From: Myxococcus stipitatus DSM 14675
GTDB lineage: Bacteria; Myxococcota; Myxococcia; Myxococcales; Myxococcaceae
Reading direction: 5' to 3'
Assembly (NCBI RefSeq): GCF_000331735.1
Contig: NC_020126.1
Span: forward strand, 5,784,501-5,848,500
DNA length: 64,000 nucleotides
Shown here: piece after piece, positions 1 to 9,214 of the stretch
Position numbering within the stretch: position 1 is the stretch's first letter
Layout: each line of letters starts with the position of its first letter
Program-made: the position numbers and the translations under genes
Notes under the pieces: model-generated
Told to the model about the DNA's origin: nothing
The model's input: the letters and a program-made list of their open reading frames with translations, nothing else
Database searches by the model: none

Positions 1-261
1 CTGCTATCTCCAGGGGAGCCCGCCGGGCAGAGGTCCAACCTTGCTCGACAAGGAGCCAACGCACTTCCTTGCTGAGAGAGCGGGCCACTGACTCATTCGG
101 CATCATGAGTGGTCAGATTAGCCGGTTCCGGCACGAAGGCGCGCGTGGCGGTGTCCCGAGTGCTGGGGTCGCGGCACTCCCGACTGGACACCGGAAGGCC
201 CCGTGCGCCCCCCAACCTCCCCCTGCTTCCGCGGGGAGGCGGTCCGCGGGCTGCATTCCAT
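1..261. other. Leading stretch without a recognised gene
   Basis: Short open frames on both strands overlap each other here. None has a ribosome binding site together with a recognisable protein pattern. The stretch probably holds the 3' flank of the small membrane-protein gene that follows on the minus strand. Confidence 0.4.
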
Positions 262-576
262 TCATGCCCGTCGCGGGACTGTGGCCCTTTCAGCAACTTC
301 CTTTCGGTATGCCCGACTCACAAGCGCGATGGGCACAACCCAACCAAGCCCAATTGCCAATGGAGCTACAGCGAGGACTCCAGGACCATCGTTCGTGGCC
401 ACCCTGCCCATGTGAGTGATGACGCCGTCTCCTTCCGGATGAGTGATCGTTCCGCCTCCAGAAAAGAGGAATGAGGCAACGTACTGAATGCCTACGGCTG
501 CAAGTGCCGTCAGCCAGTACCGCTGGCCGAGTCGCCGAACGAGCCCAACCAGTGCCACAATTCCCAAGAAAAGCAT
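262..576 (-). CDS. Small integral membrane protein, function unknown
   Basis: The 104-residue product has hydrophobic stretches near residues 1-12, 20-38 and 66-88, which suggests about three membrane segments. The Arg/Lys-rich C-terminus would face the cytoplasm. The ATG start is supported by a GGGAGGGG ribosome binding site about five bases upstream. I do not recognise the family. It lies in an accessory-looking stretch with a transposase remnant nearby. Overlapping plus-strand frames lack comparable protein character. Confidence 0.6.
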   Translation of the reverse strand: MLFLGIVALVGLVRRLGQRYWLTALAAVGIQYVASFLFSGGGTITHPEGDGVITHMGRVATNDGPGVLAVAPLAIGLGWVVPIALVSRAYRKEVAERATVPRRA

Positions 577-687
577 GCGCCCCTCCCGAGTGGGTTTTCC
601 GTGAGTACTCTATGTCCGTCCCCACGCCAGGAGCGCTACCTCTACGGGGGGATGGACACAAGGCGCGTATTCGATAGGCAATCCCGC

Positions 688-1014
688 ATGCTCACTTCCC
701 TCATCCGAGTCTCCTTCATCGCAACACTTCTCTTTCTTTCGGCATGTGGATTCGACGCATCCGGCAGTTGTACCGACACCAACTGCGCCAACTACACATC
801 ACAGGGGGCCGCGCAGGCCGCATTTGATGATGACCCGGAATGCCGAGCCGACCTCGACGCAGACAAGGACCAGATTGCTTGTGAAGAGCCCGGCAACAGC
901 GTGAGGTCGTGTTCGTCCACATCTGCCTGTGGATGCTCCAACAAGACGAAGGCCGCGTGTAGCGGAGACGCCTGCTGTCGATGGGTCGTCGGCCAAGGCT
1001 GTGGCTGCCGCTAA
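688..1014 (+). CDS. Small Cys-rich lipoprotein with an Excalibur-like calcium-binding motif
   Basis: The product has 108 residues. The ATG at 688 is preferred over an upstream in-frame start because it gives a textbook lipoprotein signal: basic n-region, hydrophobic core and lipobox LSAC near residues 18-21. The mature part carries DLDADKDQIACE, which fits the short Asp-rich Excalibur calcium-binding pattern of extracellular proteins. A tail of about ten cysteines follows and probably forms disulfides. It is likely a surface or periplasmic protein. The Excalibur call is by eye and the specific role is unknown. Confidence 0.65.
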   Translation: MLTSLIRVSFIATLLFLSACGFDASGSCTDTNCANYTSQGAAQAAFDDDPECRADLDADKDQIACEEPGNSVRSCSSTSACGCSNKTKAACSGDACCRWVVGQGCGCR

Positions 1015-1105
1015 GAGCACAACGCCAGTGGCCAACCACAGCTCCGGGTAGAGAAACAGGGACTGTGCCACCCTGGTGAGCCTCAGCCCTGGGGCTGCCA
1101 GGGAA

Positions 1106-1243
1106 TCACTTCACTCGGACGGCTCGATTCACCGTGGCCCGGCCCACACGGAACTGCTCTGCCAATTCCTCGCACGTCTTGCCGCTCTCCTCCCGCACCT
1201 CGAGAATGCGTCGACGTAAGTCCTCGGATATCGGTCGGGTCAT
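1106..1243 (-). pseudogene. IS630-type transposase remnant (N-terminal helix-turn-helix only)
   Basis: A 45-codon frame starting MTRPISEDLRRRILEVREE and containing CEELAEQFRVGRATVNRAV matches the N-terminal winged-helix region of IS630-family transposases. It ends in TGA just after the second helix. The rest of the DNA-binding region and the DDE catalytic domain are missing, and no terminal inverted repeats are visible. It is therefore a decayed fragment, probably left by an insertion followed by deletion. It is shorter than usual ORF cutoffs but distinctive. Confidence 0.7.
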
Positions 1244-1668
1244 CCCCCGAGCAGATCATGCCCGCGAGATCGGCTCAACCGAGCACTGCTGTCAGTGCTC
1301 GTCCGAAGTACATCAGCAGCACATCCTGGGGCGAACGCCCTCAGATGAAGCCGCTCGCAGTGGGTGATTTCCCACCGCAGGCTCCCTGACAGGCATGAAC
1401 ACACGAATGCCTCCTCAGTGCCACCCAGCATCGTGCCGACGCCTCGCCCCCTCGCTGGAATCCCGGCCACGGTCTCCGACTCGCCCTTTGGTTCGGCCAG
1501 CACCACGGATTGAAGACGGCAGCACTCACTGGCTGGCGGTCGAATGAACCGCCAAGCGACTGGCAGCACGCGCCATCATCGAGCGTCACCTTCACATCGC
1601 CATGCGCGCCGAACTCTCCCTGCGAACCCGGCCAATGAACTTGTCCGGGCGCATGCACGGAGTAACCA
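1244..1668. other. Gene-poor stretch between transposase remnant and immunity-like gene
   Basis: Overlapping minus-strand frames cover this 425-base stretch, but none has a recognisable domain or convincing start. It may hold further decayed mobile-element or toxin-like sequence. No inverted repeat or tRNA is seen. Confidence 0.4.
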
Positions 1669-2097
1669 CTAAATAGACTCGTCGAGCCACTCGGCGGCAG
1701 CCCCACGTCCGAGGAGAAATCCATGAGGATCAAACCAGACAAAATATCCAAATCCCGGCCCAACAAGTCCAAACTCAAAAAGCGAACAATCCACCAAGAC
1801 TGAAGCGACATCCTTGACACTGCGGAAACGAAATACCCCCTTCTCCTCGTCGAGCGGGAACAGCATCCACACGCCCCCCTCAATTGGCATTCGCCCAATA
1901 TGCTCCCATGGAGCCAGTGTTTCGAGACCCAAGGCATCAGAAGCATCAGACCATAGACTCGCGTAGCTCTCACTTGGGGCCAGTTTCGAAATGATTGCTT
2001 CGCGCAACCGAACAACTTCGTCTATGGGCAACTCATCAAACGAAACGCCTCGTTTCTCAGCACTGGCCACCAACTGACTTCGTGCAGTCCAAGCCAT
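1669..2097 (-). CDS. Hypothetical protein, possibly an orphan immunity protein
   Basis: The 142-residue soluble protein is rich in aromatic and acidic residues, with segments such as WMLFPLDEEKGVFRF and FGYFVWFDPHGFLLG. This compact acidic alpha/beta character is typical of bacterial immunity proteins paired with polymorphic toxins. The coding sequence is clearly AT-richer than most of the window, and the gene sits next to a transposase fragment, so recent transfer is plausible. No toxin gene is visible beside it. The immunity role is inferred from size, composition and context, not from a definite family match. Confidence 0.6.
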   Translation of the reverse strand: MAWTARSQLVASAEKRGVSFDELPIDEVVRLREAIISKLAPSESYASLWSDASDALGLETLAPWEHIGRMPIEGGVWMLFPLDEEKGVFRFRSVKDVASVLVDCSLFEFGLVGPGFGYFVWFDPHGFLLGRGAAAEWLDESI

Positions 2098-2360
2098 GAG
2101 CCCTCAGCTCCCCACGATCACTTCATCACCTTCCCTACCGAAAAGGCTTTGGTTGACAGGTGCCACCACTCACGGATCGACCCGACGTCACGCCGTGTCT
2201 GGAGTAGGTATGTATCACGCGTTCCCTCCTCACCACCGCAAGACCCACGCCAGCATGGCCCCGGGGCTCCCACTTCGAACCTCGTTGGGGATACACTCCA
2301 CACCGTCATCCATCCTCGAGAAACAAACGCAAGATGGAGCCCTCCGTCCTGATTCCACCC

Positions 2361-3341
2361 ATGCGCACGCGCCCCACACGAGTCCTTTCCGCGGTCTTCG
2401 CAGCCATCACCCTCTCCGCCTGTGGCAACGGAGCTTCCCGGCCATCGGGACAGAGTGCCCAGGACTCCGGGTCCGTCGTCGCGGTCATCAATGACCGCTC
2501 TCTGTCCGCCCAGGAGGTCAAGGCGAAGCTGGATGAACAGCCCCTCTTCGTCCGCAGCCGCTACGCCACGACCGAGAAGAAGAAGGAGTTCCTCGACAAC
2601 CTCATCCGTTTCGAGCTCCTCGTTCAGGAAGCTCGACGCCAGGGGTTGGAGAATGACCCCGACGTCAAGGCCACCCTCGAGAAGGTCATGGTGCAGAAGC
2701 TCCTGCGCAAACAGCAGGAAGCGGCCGCAGCGGCCCCTCTCGATGAAGCAGAGCTGCGCAAGTACTACGACGAGCACCGGTCCGAGTTCACCAAGCCCGA
2801 GCGCATCCGCGTCAGCCATCTCTTCCTGGCCGCCCCCGCCTCGGACAGCGCCCTCCGCACCAGGTCGCGCGCCGAGGCCACGAAGATTCTCGCGGACATC
2901 AAGTCCAAGGAGTCCGATCCCCTCAAGACTGCCTTCGAGGTCGCCACCACCCAGAAGTCACAGGACACCGACTCGAAATCCACCGGCGGAGACCTCGGCT
3001 ACCGCAGCCGCGAAGAGCTGACCCAGGCCTGGGGCGCCGCCTTCACCGACGCGGCCTTCGCCCTTCAAGCCCCAGCCGAGATCGGCCAGGTCGTCGAGAG
3101 CGACAAGGGCATCCATCTCATCAAGTTCCAGAGCCGCCAGGCCGGCATGGACCAGACCTTCGAGCAGGCCAAGCCCCGCATCGAGGCCCGCCTCCAAGGC
3201 GAGCGCCGCTCCAAGTCCATGGACAGCCTCCTCGAGAAGCTCAAGTCCCAGGCGAAGATCGAAGTGAAGGACTCCGTCCTCGAGCAGATTCAAATCGAAG
3301 GCGCCGAGTCCAAGCCCGGCACCTCACAGCCTCACCCCTGA
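2361..3341 (+). CDS. Parvulin-type (PpiC/SurA-like) peptidyl-prolyl isomerase lipoprotein
   Basis: The product has 326 residues from the ATG at 2361, which is chosen because it gives a lipoprotein signal (lipobox LSAC near residue 20). An in-frame ATG at 2334 is the alternative. The next ~150 residues resemble a SurA-type helical chaperone region (VVAVINDRSLSAQEV, then a KKKEFLDNLI helix). A parvulin core follows, with IRVSHLF, GGDLGY and ending GIHLIKFQSRQ. The likely role is folding or isomerisation of proteins crossing the periplasm. The 3' end overlaps the convergent aminotransferase gene by ten bases. Confidence 0.88.
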   Translation: MRTRPTRVLSAVFAAITLSACGNGASRPSGQSAQDSGSVVAVINDRSLSAQEVKAKLDEQPLFVRSRYATTEKKKEFLDNLIRFELLVQEARRQGLENDPDVKATLEKVMVQKLLRKQQEAAAAAPLDEAELRKYYDEHRSEFTKPERIRVSHLFLAAPASDSALRTRSRAEATKILADIKSKESDPLKTAFEVATTQKSQDTDSKSTGGDLGYRSREELTQAWGAAFTDAAFALQAPAEIGQVVESDKGIHLIKFQSRQAGMDQTFEQAKPRIEARLQGERRSKSMDSLLEKLKSQAKIEVKDSVLEQIQIEGAESKPGTSQPHP

Positions 3342-4540
3342 GCCTCCCTCAGCACCCCACCGAGCCGGCGCACCGCTTCCTCAATCCGCGCCGGCTCGCA
3401 GTGCGAGAAGTTCAAGCGCATGCAGTGAGCCGCCGAGCGGCCCCCATTCACCATGAACGCCTGCCCCGGCAGGTAGGCCACTTGCTGCGTCTCCAGCGCC
3501 CGCGCCAGCAACACCGTGGTGTCCCGCCCCTCCGGCAACTCCACCCAGACGAACATCCCGTGACTCGGCCGGGACCACTTCGCCCCCGCCGGCAGGTGCG
3601 TCTCCAGCGCCCGCAACAGCGTGTCGCGCCGCAGCCGGTACTCCTTCCGCAGCCGCTCCAGGTGCCCGTCCAGCCCGCCTGACTCGAGGAACGCCAGCAC
3701 GATGCGCTGGGTGAAGGTCGCCGTGTCGATGTCGCTCGACTCCTTCACCGTGGCCAGCCGGAACACCAGCGACTCCGGCACCACCACCCACCCCACCCTC
3801 AACGCCGGCGCCAGAATCTTGGAGAACGACCCCACGTAGAACACCCACTGCGAATCCAACGCCCGCAGCGGCGGAAGCACACCCTCCTCCTCGTACTGGA
3901 GGAAGCCATACGCATCATCCTCGATGACCGGCATGCGGTACTCCCGCGCCAGCCGCACCAACCGCTCCCGGGCCTCCATCGCCAGGCTCGTCCCGAGCGG
4001 ATTGTGCCCATCGCTCATCGTGTAGAAGAGCCCCGGCCGCTCACCCGACGCCAGGAGCGACTCGAGCCCATCCAGGTCCAACCCCCGCTCCACATCCCGC
4101 CGCACCGTGAGGCGCCTCGACTGGAACGGGTCCAACACCTGCTGGAACCCCGAATACACTCGGTCCTCCAACAACACCGCCTGACCCGGCTCCAGCAGCA
4201 GCCTCGCCAGCAGGTTCATCCCCTGCTGCGCCCCGGTCGTCAGGAACACTTGGCTGGGCGAACACGAGACGCCCCGCCGCGCCATCAGCCGGACCACCTG
4301 CTCCCGCAGCGGCTCCAACGTGGGCGAGTACTGCAAGGCCCCACCCTGCTCGGCGAGCACCTTCGCCGCCGCCTCCGCCATCCCTTCCTTCGGGAACAGC
4401 TCCGCCGCGGGGAGCCCCAGCGCCAGCGAGTACACCCCAGGCCGGGTGATTTTCTGGAGCATGTCCTGGATGGCCGAGGGCGCCAGCTTCCTTGCCCAGC
4501 CGGCGAGTGAGTTCTCGAAGGAAGCCGTCGGTGAAGTCAC
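3332..4540 (-). CDS. PLP-dependent aminotransferase (class I/II, 2-aminoadipate/MocR-like)
   Basis: The 402-residue fold-type I aminotransferase begins with the SLALGLPAAELFP region typical of LysN/MocR-like enzymes. It has TTGAQQGMNLLARLL, the cofactor-binding SDGHNPLG, a DDAYGFL Asp-Tyr pair, and the Schiff-base lysine in YVGSFSKILAPALRVG. There is no GntR DNA-binding domain at the N-terminus, so it is a free-standing enzyme and not a MocR regulator. Substrate cannot be read from sequence; 2-aminoadipate, aromatic or branched-chain amino acids are possible. It is divergent from the CmlA-like gene with about 200 bases between. Confidence 0.9.
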   Translation of the reverse strand: MTSPTASFENSLAGWARKLAPSAIQDMLQKITRPGVYSLALGLPAAELFPKEGMAEAAAKVLAEQGGALQYSPTLEPLREQVVRLMARRGVSCSPSQVFLTTGAQQGMNLLARLLLEPGQAVLLEDRVYSGFQQVLDPFQSRRLTVRRDVERGLDLDGLESLLASGERPGLFYTMSDGHNPLGTSLAMEARERLVRLAREYRMPVIEDDAYGFLQYEEEGVLPPLRALDSQWVFYVGSFSKILAPALRVGWVVVPESLVFRLATVKESSDIDTATFTQRIVLAFLESGGLDGHLERLRKEYRLRRDTLLRALETHLPAGAKWSRPSHGMFVWVELPEGRDTTVLLARALETQQVAYLPGQAFMVNGGRSAAHCMRLNFSHCEPARIEEAVRRLGGVLREAQG

Positions 4541-4737
4541 GATTCACTGCCTCCGCGCGATGACGCGCAAATCCTGCGCAACCCTCAAATCCCTCGGAAA
4601 TTGTAGCGCAAGAGCAAGTCGTGCGGCCAAGAAGACCCGACAGGTGGCGCACACGCGCTCAACCAGGGACGACTGCATCATCGTGCTTCCCTGACTCTGA
4701 ACTCTCCAAGATAATCGCGGCTCGCTTGGAGAACCCG

Positions 4738-6327
4738 ATGCTCGACCGACCGATGTACCTCAAGCCGAACGTGGCCATCGAGCCCCTGTACAACTCGTGG
4801 TACGCGTGGTGGTACCTGCTGTCGCCCGCCACGGCGCCCATGTTCGTGACGAACCTGCATCTGAAGCTGATGCAGTCGTTCGTCGCGAATCCCGACGTAC
4901 ACGTGGCCGCGCTGAAGAACCCCATGTTGATGGGAGGCCCCTTCATCAACCACGCCGCTGCGCGCGCGCCGCGGGTGAAGGAGCTGCTGGAGCGGACCCA
5001 GCGCGAGCAGGCCCACATGCTCGCGTACACCAAGGCCGTCGGTGAGCTGGAGCAGCTGCTCGCCCCCAACAACGGCGCCTCGCTGGAGCACCTCTACCCG
5101 AAGGTCCCCGACCTGCTGCGCGGCTACGTCGAGCTCACCTATGACCTGAGCAACCGAGCCAGCGCTCGCTACATCGAACCCCTGCTCTACAAGAGCCAGT
5201 TCTACCAGGAGTCCTCCCAGAGCGTGACGCTCTCCCTGGTGGACAAGGACTGGCGCCCCTACATCTTCAGCACGCCGCGCCTCGAAGAGGACGCACCGCT
5301 GTGGCTCAAGGTGCCCTACCGCCACGAGGGCCTGGACGCGCTGTTCCGCATGCGCCACACGCCGGGCTCGCCGGGCCAGGTGGCGGAGATGCTCGGGGTG
5401 CCGGCCTCCGCGTCGGCCGCGTTCGCGGACCTCTTCACCGACGTCGTGCCGCGCAAGGCGCCCCGCTATGACGGCGAAGGCGTGCGCGTGCGCTACTTCG
5501 GCCACGCCTGCGTGCTGCTGGAGACGAAGGAGGTCAGCATCCTCACCGACCCCGTCATCAGCTACGAGTTCCCCACGGAGCTGCCGCGCTTCACGCACGC
5601 GGACCTGCCCGAGAAGATCGACTACGTGGTCCTCACGCACGGCCACGCCGACCACCTGATGATGGAGACGCTCATCCAGCTGCGTCACCGCGTGGGCACC
5701 ATCATCGTCCCTCGCAACAACGGCAACTCGCTGGCGGACCCCTCGCTGCGGCTGATGCTGCACCACACGGGCTTCAAGAACGTGGTGGAAATCGACGACC
5801 TGCAGGAGATCTCCATCCCCGGGGGTTCCATCACCGGCCTGCCCTTCCTGGGCGAGCACAGCGACCTGTCCATCCAGGCGAAGACGGCGCACCTCGTGCG
5901 GCTGGACGGCAAGTCCATCCTGATGGCCGCCGACTCCAACGCGTTGGAGCCGCGCATGTACCAGCACCTGCGCGACATCATCGGCCCCATCGACATCCTG
6001 TTCCTGGGCATGGAGTGCGAAGGCGGCCCCATGAGCTGGATGTACGGCCCGCTGTTGACGAACCCGCTGCCGCGGAAGATGGACCAGACGCGGCGCCTCA
6101 ACGGCTCCGACTGCGCCCGCGCCGTCGAGATCGCCAACTACCTCACGCCCAAGGACGTCTACGTCTACGCCATGGGCCAGGAGCCGTGGCTGCGCCACGT
6201 GATGATCCTCGTCTATGACGAGACCGCGCCGCAGCTCATCGAGTCGAACAAGTTCCTGGAGCACTGCCGCTCCAAGGGCGTCCCCGCGGAGCGGCCGTTC
6301 GTCAAGATGGAGCGCGTGCTCCGCTAG
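4738..6327 (+). CDS. CmlA-like diiron MBL-fold oxygenase (putative amino acid beta-hydroxylase)
   Basis: The 529-residue protein starts at the ATG at 4738, which has GGAG six bases upstream. The first ~240 residues form a separate N-terminal domain and the rest is a metallo-beta-lactamase fold. Metal-ligand candidates are H301-x-H303-x-D305-H306, E373 (LGEHSDL), D399 (MAADSN) and H487 (EPWLRHVM). The first three sets fall four residues before the iron ligands I recall for CmlA, the diiron enzyme that beta-hydroxylates an NRPS-tethered amino acid in chloramphenicol synthesis. Length and domain order also match. Nearby thioesterase and phosphopantetheinyl transferase genes fit, but no synthetase is in the window, so its substrate is unknown. 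Confidence 0.8.
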   Translation: MLDRPMYLKPNVAIEPLYNSWYAWWYLLSPATAPMFVTNLHLKLMQSFVANPDVHVAALKNPMLMGGPFINHAAARAPRVKELLERTQREQAHMLAYTKAVGELEQLLAPNNGASLEHLYPKVPDLLRGYVELTYDLSNRASARYIEPLLYKSQFYQESSQSVTLSLVDKDWRPYIFSTPRLEEDAPLWLKVPYRHEGLDALFRMRHTPGSPGQVAEMLGVPASASAAFADLFTDVVPRKAPRYDGEGVRVRYFGHACVLLETKEVSILTDPVISYEFPTELPRFTHADLPEKIDYVVLTHGHADHLMMETLIQLRHRVGTIIVPRNNGNSLADPSLRLMLHHTGFKNVVEIDDLQEISIPGGSITGLPFLGEHSDLSIQAKTAHLVRLDGKSILMAADSNALEPRMYQHLRDIIGPIDILFLGMECEGGPMSWMYGPLLTNPLPRKMDQTRRLNGSDCARAVEIANYLTPKDVYVYAMGQEPWLRHVMILVYDETAPQLIESNKFLEHCRSKGVPAERPFVKMERVLR

Positions 6328-6881
6328 GCCGCGCGGCTCGCCAGCAAGCCCCTCGACTGGAGCGCGGCCAGCACGCGCTCCAGTCCGACCTCCACGGGCT
6401 CCTCGGCGGAGCGGACGATGACCTCGGGGGACTCGGGCGCCTCATACGGGTCCGAGACCCCCGTGAAGTTCTGGAGCTCCCCCGCCAGCGCCTTCTTGTA
6501 GAGCCCCTTCACGTCCCGGGCGATGAGCGCGTCCAGCGGCGCCTGGATGTAGACCTCCACGAACGCGAGCCCCGCCTCCGTCGCCAGCTGGCGCACCTCC
6601 GCGCGCGAGCTCCGGTACGGCGATATCGCGGCGACGATGACGCCCACCCCGTGCCGCGCGAGCAGCCTCGCCACATGGCCGATGCGGCGCACGTTCTCCT
6701 CGCGGTCCTCGCGCGAGAAGCCCAGCCCGCGCGTCAGCCAGGTGCGGACCTCGTCGCCATCCATCACCTCCACGGACCGCAAGGGCTCCAGGTGCGCGCG
6801 CAGCGCCCGCGAGAGCGTGCTCTTCCCCGCGCCCGACATGCCCGTCAACCAGAGGATGAACCCAGCGTTCCGTGGCACCAT
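6324..6881 (-). CDS. cysC: Adenylyl-sulfate kinase
   Basis: The enzyme phosphorylates adenosine 5'-phosphosulfate (APS) to PAPS, the donor for sulfotransferases and assimilatory reduction. The 185-residue protein has a Walker A GMSGAGKSTLSRAL, a DGDEVR motif, the GFSREDREENVRRI segment and FTGVSDPYEAPESPE near the C-terminus, all typical of CysC. The ATG at 6881 is preferred because GAGG lies five bases upstream; a GTG six bases further up is possible. It is the last gene of cysD-cysN-cysC and overlaps the convergent CmlA-like gene by four bases. Confidence 0.95.
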   Translation of the reverse strand: MVPRNAGFILWLTGMSGAGKSTLSRALRAHLEPLRSVEVMDGDEVRTWLTRGLGFSREDREENVRRIGHVARLLARHGVGVIVAAISPYRSSRAEVRQLATEAGLAFVEVYIQAPLDALIARDVKGLYKKALAGELQNFTGVSDPYEAPESPEVIVRSAEEPVEVGLERVLAALQSRGLLASRAA

Positions 6882-6888
6882 GCGCACC

Positions 6889-8145
6889 TCAGACGGCGGG
6901 GCCGTTGATCATCCCTGCGCCCACCGTCGCGTTCGTGGCCTCGTCGATGAGGATGAAGCTGCCCGTGTGGCGGTTGCGCCGGTACTCGTCGAAGAACAAC
7001 GGCACCGTGGTTCGCAGCGTCACGCGCCCGATGTCATTGAGCCCCAGCTTCGGACTCTTCTCGTCCCGGCTGAGCGTGTTGATGTCCAGCCGGTAGTGCA
7101 GGTGCTTCACCTGCGTGCGCGCCGAGCGGGTCGTGTGCTTCAGCGCGAAGCGTGCGCCCGGCTGCAGGCAGACCCCTTCCGCCAGCCAGCACACCATCGC
7201 GTCCAGGTCCTGCCCCACCATCGGCGGATTGCCCGGCCGGCACAGCATGTCGCCCCGGCTGATATCCAGCTCCTCGGCCAGCGACACATTCACGGACATG
7301 GGCGGAAACGCCTGCGCCACGGGACGCCCCGCCAGCTCCAGCGACTTCACGCGCGTGGTGAAGCCGGACGGCAGCGCCATCACCTCGTCCCCCGGCCGCA
7401 GCACGCCGCCCAGCACCTGCCCCGCGTACGCACGGTAGTCGGGGTACTTCGTGGACATGGGCCGGATGACACCCTGCACGGGAAAGCGCACGTGGATGAG
7501 GTTGCGGTCCGACGCGATGTGCACGTTCTCCAGGTGGTGCAGCAGCGTGGAGCCCTCGTACCAGGGCATCCGCTCCGAGCGCGTCACCACGTTGTCCCCG
7601 CCCAGCGCGGAGATGGGGATGAACGTCAGGTCCGCCACGTCCAGCTTCATGGAGAACCTGCGGAACTCGTCGCGGATGGACTCGAACACCGCCGCGTCGA
7701 AGCCCACCAGGTCCATCTTGTTCACGCAGAGGACCAGGTGCGGCACCCGCAACAGCGAGGCGATGAAGGCATGGCGCCGCGTCTGCTCCAGCACCCCCTT
7801 GCGCGCGTCCACCAGGATGAGCGCCAGGTCCGCCGTGGACGCCCCCGTCACCATGTTGCGCGTGTACTGCAGGTGCCCCGGCGTGTCCGCGATGATGAAC
7901 TTGCGCCGCGCCGTCGCGAAGTAGCGGTAGGCCACGTCGATGGTGATGCCCTGCTCTCGCTCGGCCTTCAGGCCATCCAGCAGGAGCGCCAGGTTGACGT
8001 ACTCGTCCCCGCGCGCGCGGCTGGTGCGCTCCACCGCGGCGAGCTGGTCCTCCAGAATCGAGCGCGTGTCGTGGAGCAGCCTGCCAATCAAGGTGCTCTT
8101 GCCGTCGTCGACGGAGCCCGCGGTCGCGAATCGAAGCAGTTCCAC
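6889..8145 (-). CDS. cysN: Sulfate adenylyltransferase subunit 1 (GTPase)
   Basis: This is the GTPase partner of CysD; GTP hydrolysis drives formation of APS from ATP and sulfate. The 418-residue protein carries an EF-Tu-like G domain: P-loop GSVDDGKSTLIGRL, the EREQGITID switch region, DTPGH, and NKMD. Two beta-barrel domains follow. It starts with GTG, which shares one base with the cysD stop codon (TAGTG), so the two genes are probably translationally coupled. Confidence 0.95.
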   Translation of the reverse strand: MELLRFATAGSVDDGKSTLIGRLLHDTRSILEDQLAAVERTSRARGDEYVNLALLLDGLKAEREQGITIDVAYRYFATARRKFIIADTPGHLQYTRNMVTGASTADLALILVDARKGVLEQTRRHAFIASLLRVPHLVLCVNKMDLVGFDAAVFESIRDEFRRFSMKLDVADLTFIPISALGGDNVVTRSERMPWYEGSTLLHHLENVHIASDRNLIHVRFPVQGVIRPMSTKYPDYRAYAGQVLGGVLRPGDEVMALPSGFTTRVKSLELAGRPVAQAFPPMSVNVSLAEELDISRGDMLCRPGNPPMVGQDLDAMVCWLAEGVCLQPGARFALKHTTRSARTQVKHLHYRLDINTLSRDEKSPKLGLNDIGRVTLRTTVPLFFDEYRRNRHTGSFILIDEATNATVGAGMINGPAV

Positions 8146-9050
8146 TAGAAGTAGCCCTCTCGCTTGCGGTCTTCCATCGCCGTCTCGCTGAACTTGTCAT
8201 CCGCGCGGCTGGCGCCTCGCTCGGTGACGCGTGAGGCGGCGACCTCGGCAATCACCTCGTCCACCGTGAACGCGGTGGACTCCACGCACGCGGTGCAGGT
8301 CATGTCCCCCACCGTGCGGAAGCGCACCGAGGCCGTCTTCACCTCCTCGCCCGGCAACAGCGGCAGGTAGGGCGACCACGCCATCCACATCCCATCCCGC
8401 CGGAACACCTCGCGGCGATGGCTGAAGTAGATGGACGGGAGCGCCACCTGCTCGCGCGCGATGTACTGCCACACATCCAGCTCCGTCCAATTGGACAGCG
8501 GGAAGACGCGCAGGTGCTCCCCTCGGCGATGGCGGCCGTTGTAGAGGCTCCACAACTCCGGACGTTGGTTCTTCGGGTCCCACTGGCCGAACTCGTCGCG
8601 GAACGAGAACACCCGCTCCTTCGCTCGCGCCTTCTCCTCGTCCCGGCGCGCGCCGCCGAACACGGCGTTGAAGTGGTGCGCCTCGATGGCCTCCAGGAGC
8701 GGCACCGTCTGCGCCCGGTTGCGCGAGGCCCGAGGCCCCTTCTCCTCCGCCACCCGCCCCGCGTCGATGGCCTCCTGCACCGAGGCCACCAGCAGCCGCG
8801 CCCCCAGCTCCCCCACGCGCGCATCCCGGTACTGGAGCACCTCCGGGAAGTTGTGCCCCGTGTCCACGTGCATCAGCGGGAAGGGCAGCGGCGCGGGCGC
8901 GAAGGCCTTCACCGCCAGGTGCAACATCACCGCGGAGTCCTTGCCTCCCGAGAACAGGAGCACCGGGCTGTCCAGCTCGGCGACCACCTCGCGGATGATG
9001 AACACCGACTCCGCCTCGAGGGCGTCCAGGTGCGACAGCTCGTAGCTCAC
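8145..9050 (-). CDS. cysD: Sulfate adenylyltransferase subunit 2 (ATP pyrophosphatase)
   Basis: This is the catalytic N-type ATP pyrophosphatase subunit that makes APS with CysN. The PP-loop LLFSGGKDSAVMLHLA and the downstream NWTELDVWQYI and GEEVKTASVRFRTVGD segments are characteristic. From the GTG at 9050 the product has 301 residues, and its N-terminus SYELSHLDALEAES aligns without a gap to E. coli CysD (about 302). A GTG at 9095 would add 15 residues without family support. This is the first gene of the operon, divergent from the thioesterase gene. Confidence 0.94.
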   Translation of the reverse strand: MSYELSHLDALEAESVFIIREVVAELDSPVLLFSGGKDSAVMLHLAVKAFAPAPLPFPLMHVDTGHNFPEVLQYRDARVGELGARLLVASVQEAIDAGRVAEEKGPRASRNRAQTVPLLEAIEAHHFNAVFGGARRDEEKARAKERVFSFRDEFGQWDPKNQRPELWSLYNGRHRRGEHLRVFPLSNWTELDVWQYIAREQVALPSIYFSHRREVFRRDGMWMAWSPYLPLLPGEEVKTASVRFRTVGDMTCTACVESTAFTVDEVIAEVAASRVTERGASRADDKFSETAMEDRKREGYF

Positions 9051-9214
9051 GGCCCTGAAAGCTACCACGGCGACCACCGAGCCCCGCGAGCCCACCCAGT
9101 CGCGGACACCAAGCCAAACTTGTTATTCATGCATGTCCAACGGAAGTCTCCAACCCTTCCGAAGCTCCGAGGGCTTGACCCGTTTTCCTCGGCTGTGCGA
9201 CAGAGCCATACGTC

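Noticed and set aside
1134-1367. A 77-codon plus-strand frame
   Set aside because: It overlaps the IS630-type transposase remnant, whose minus-strand reading gives a clear helix-turn-helix.
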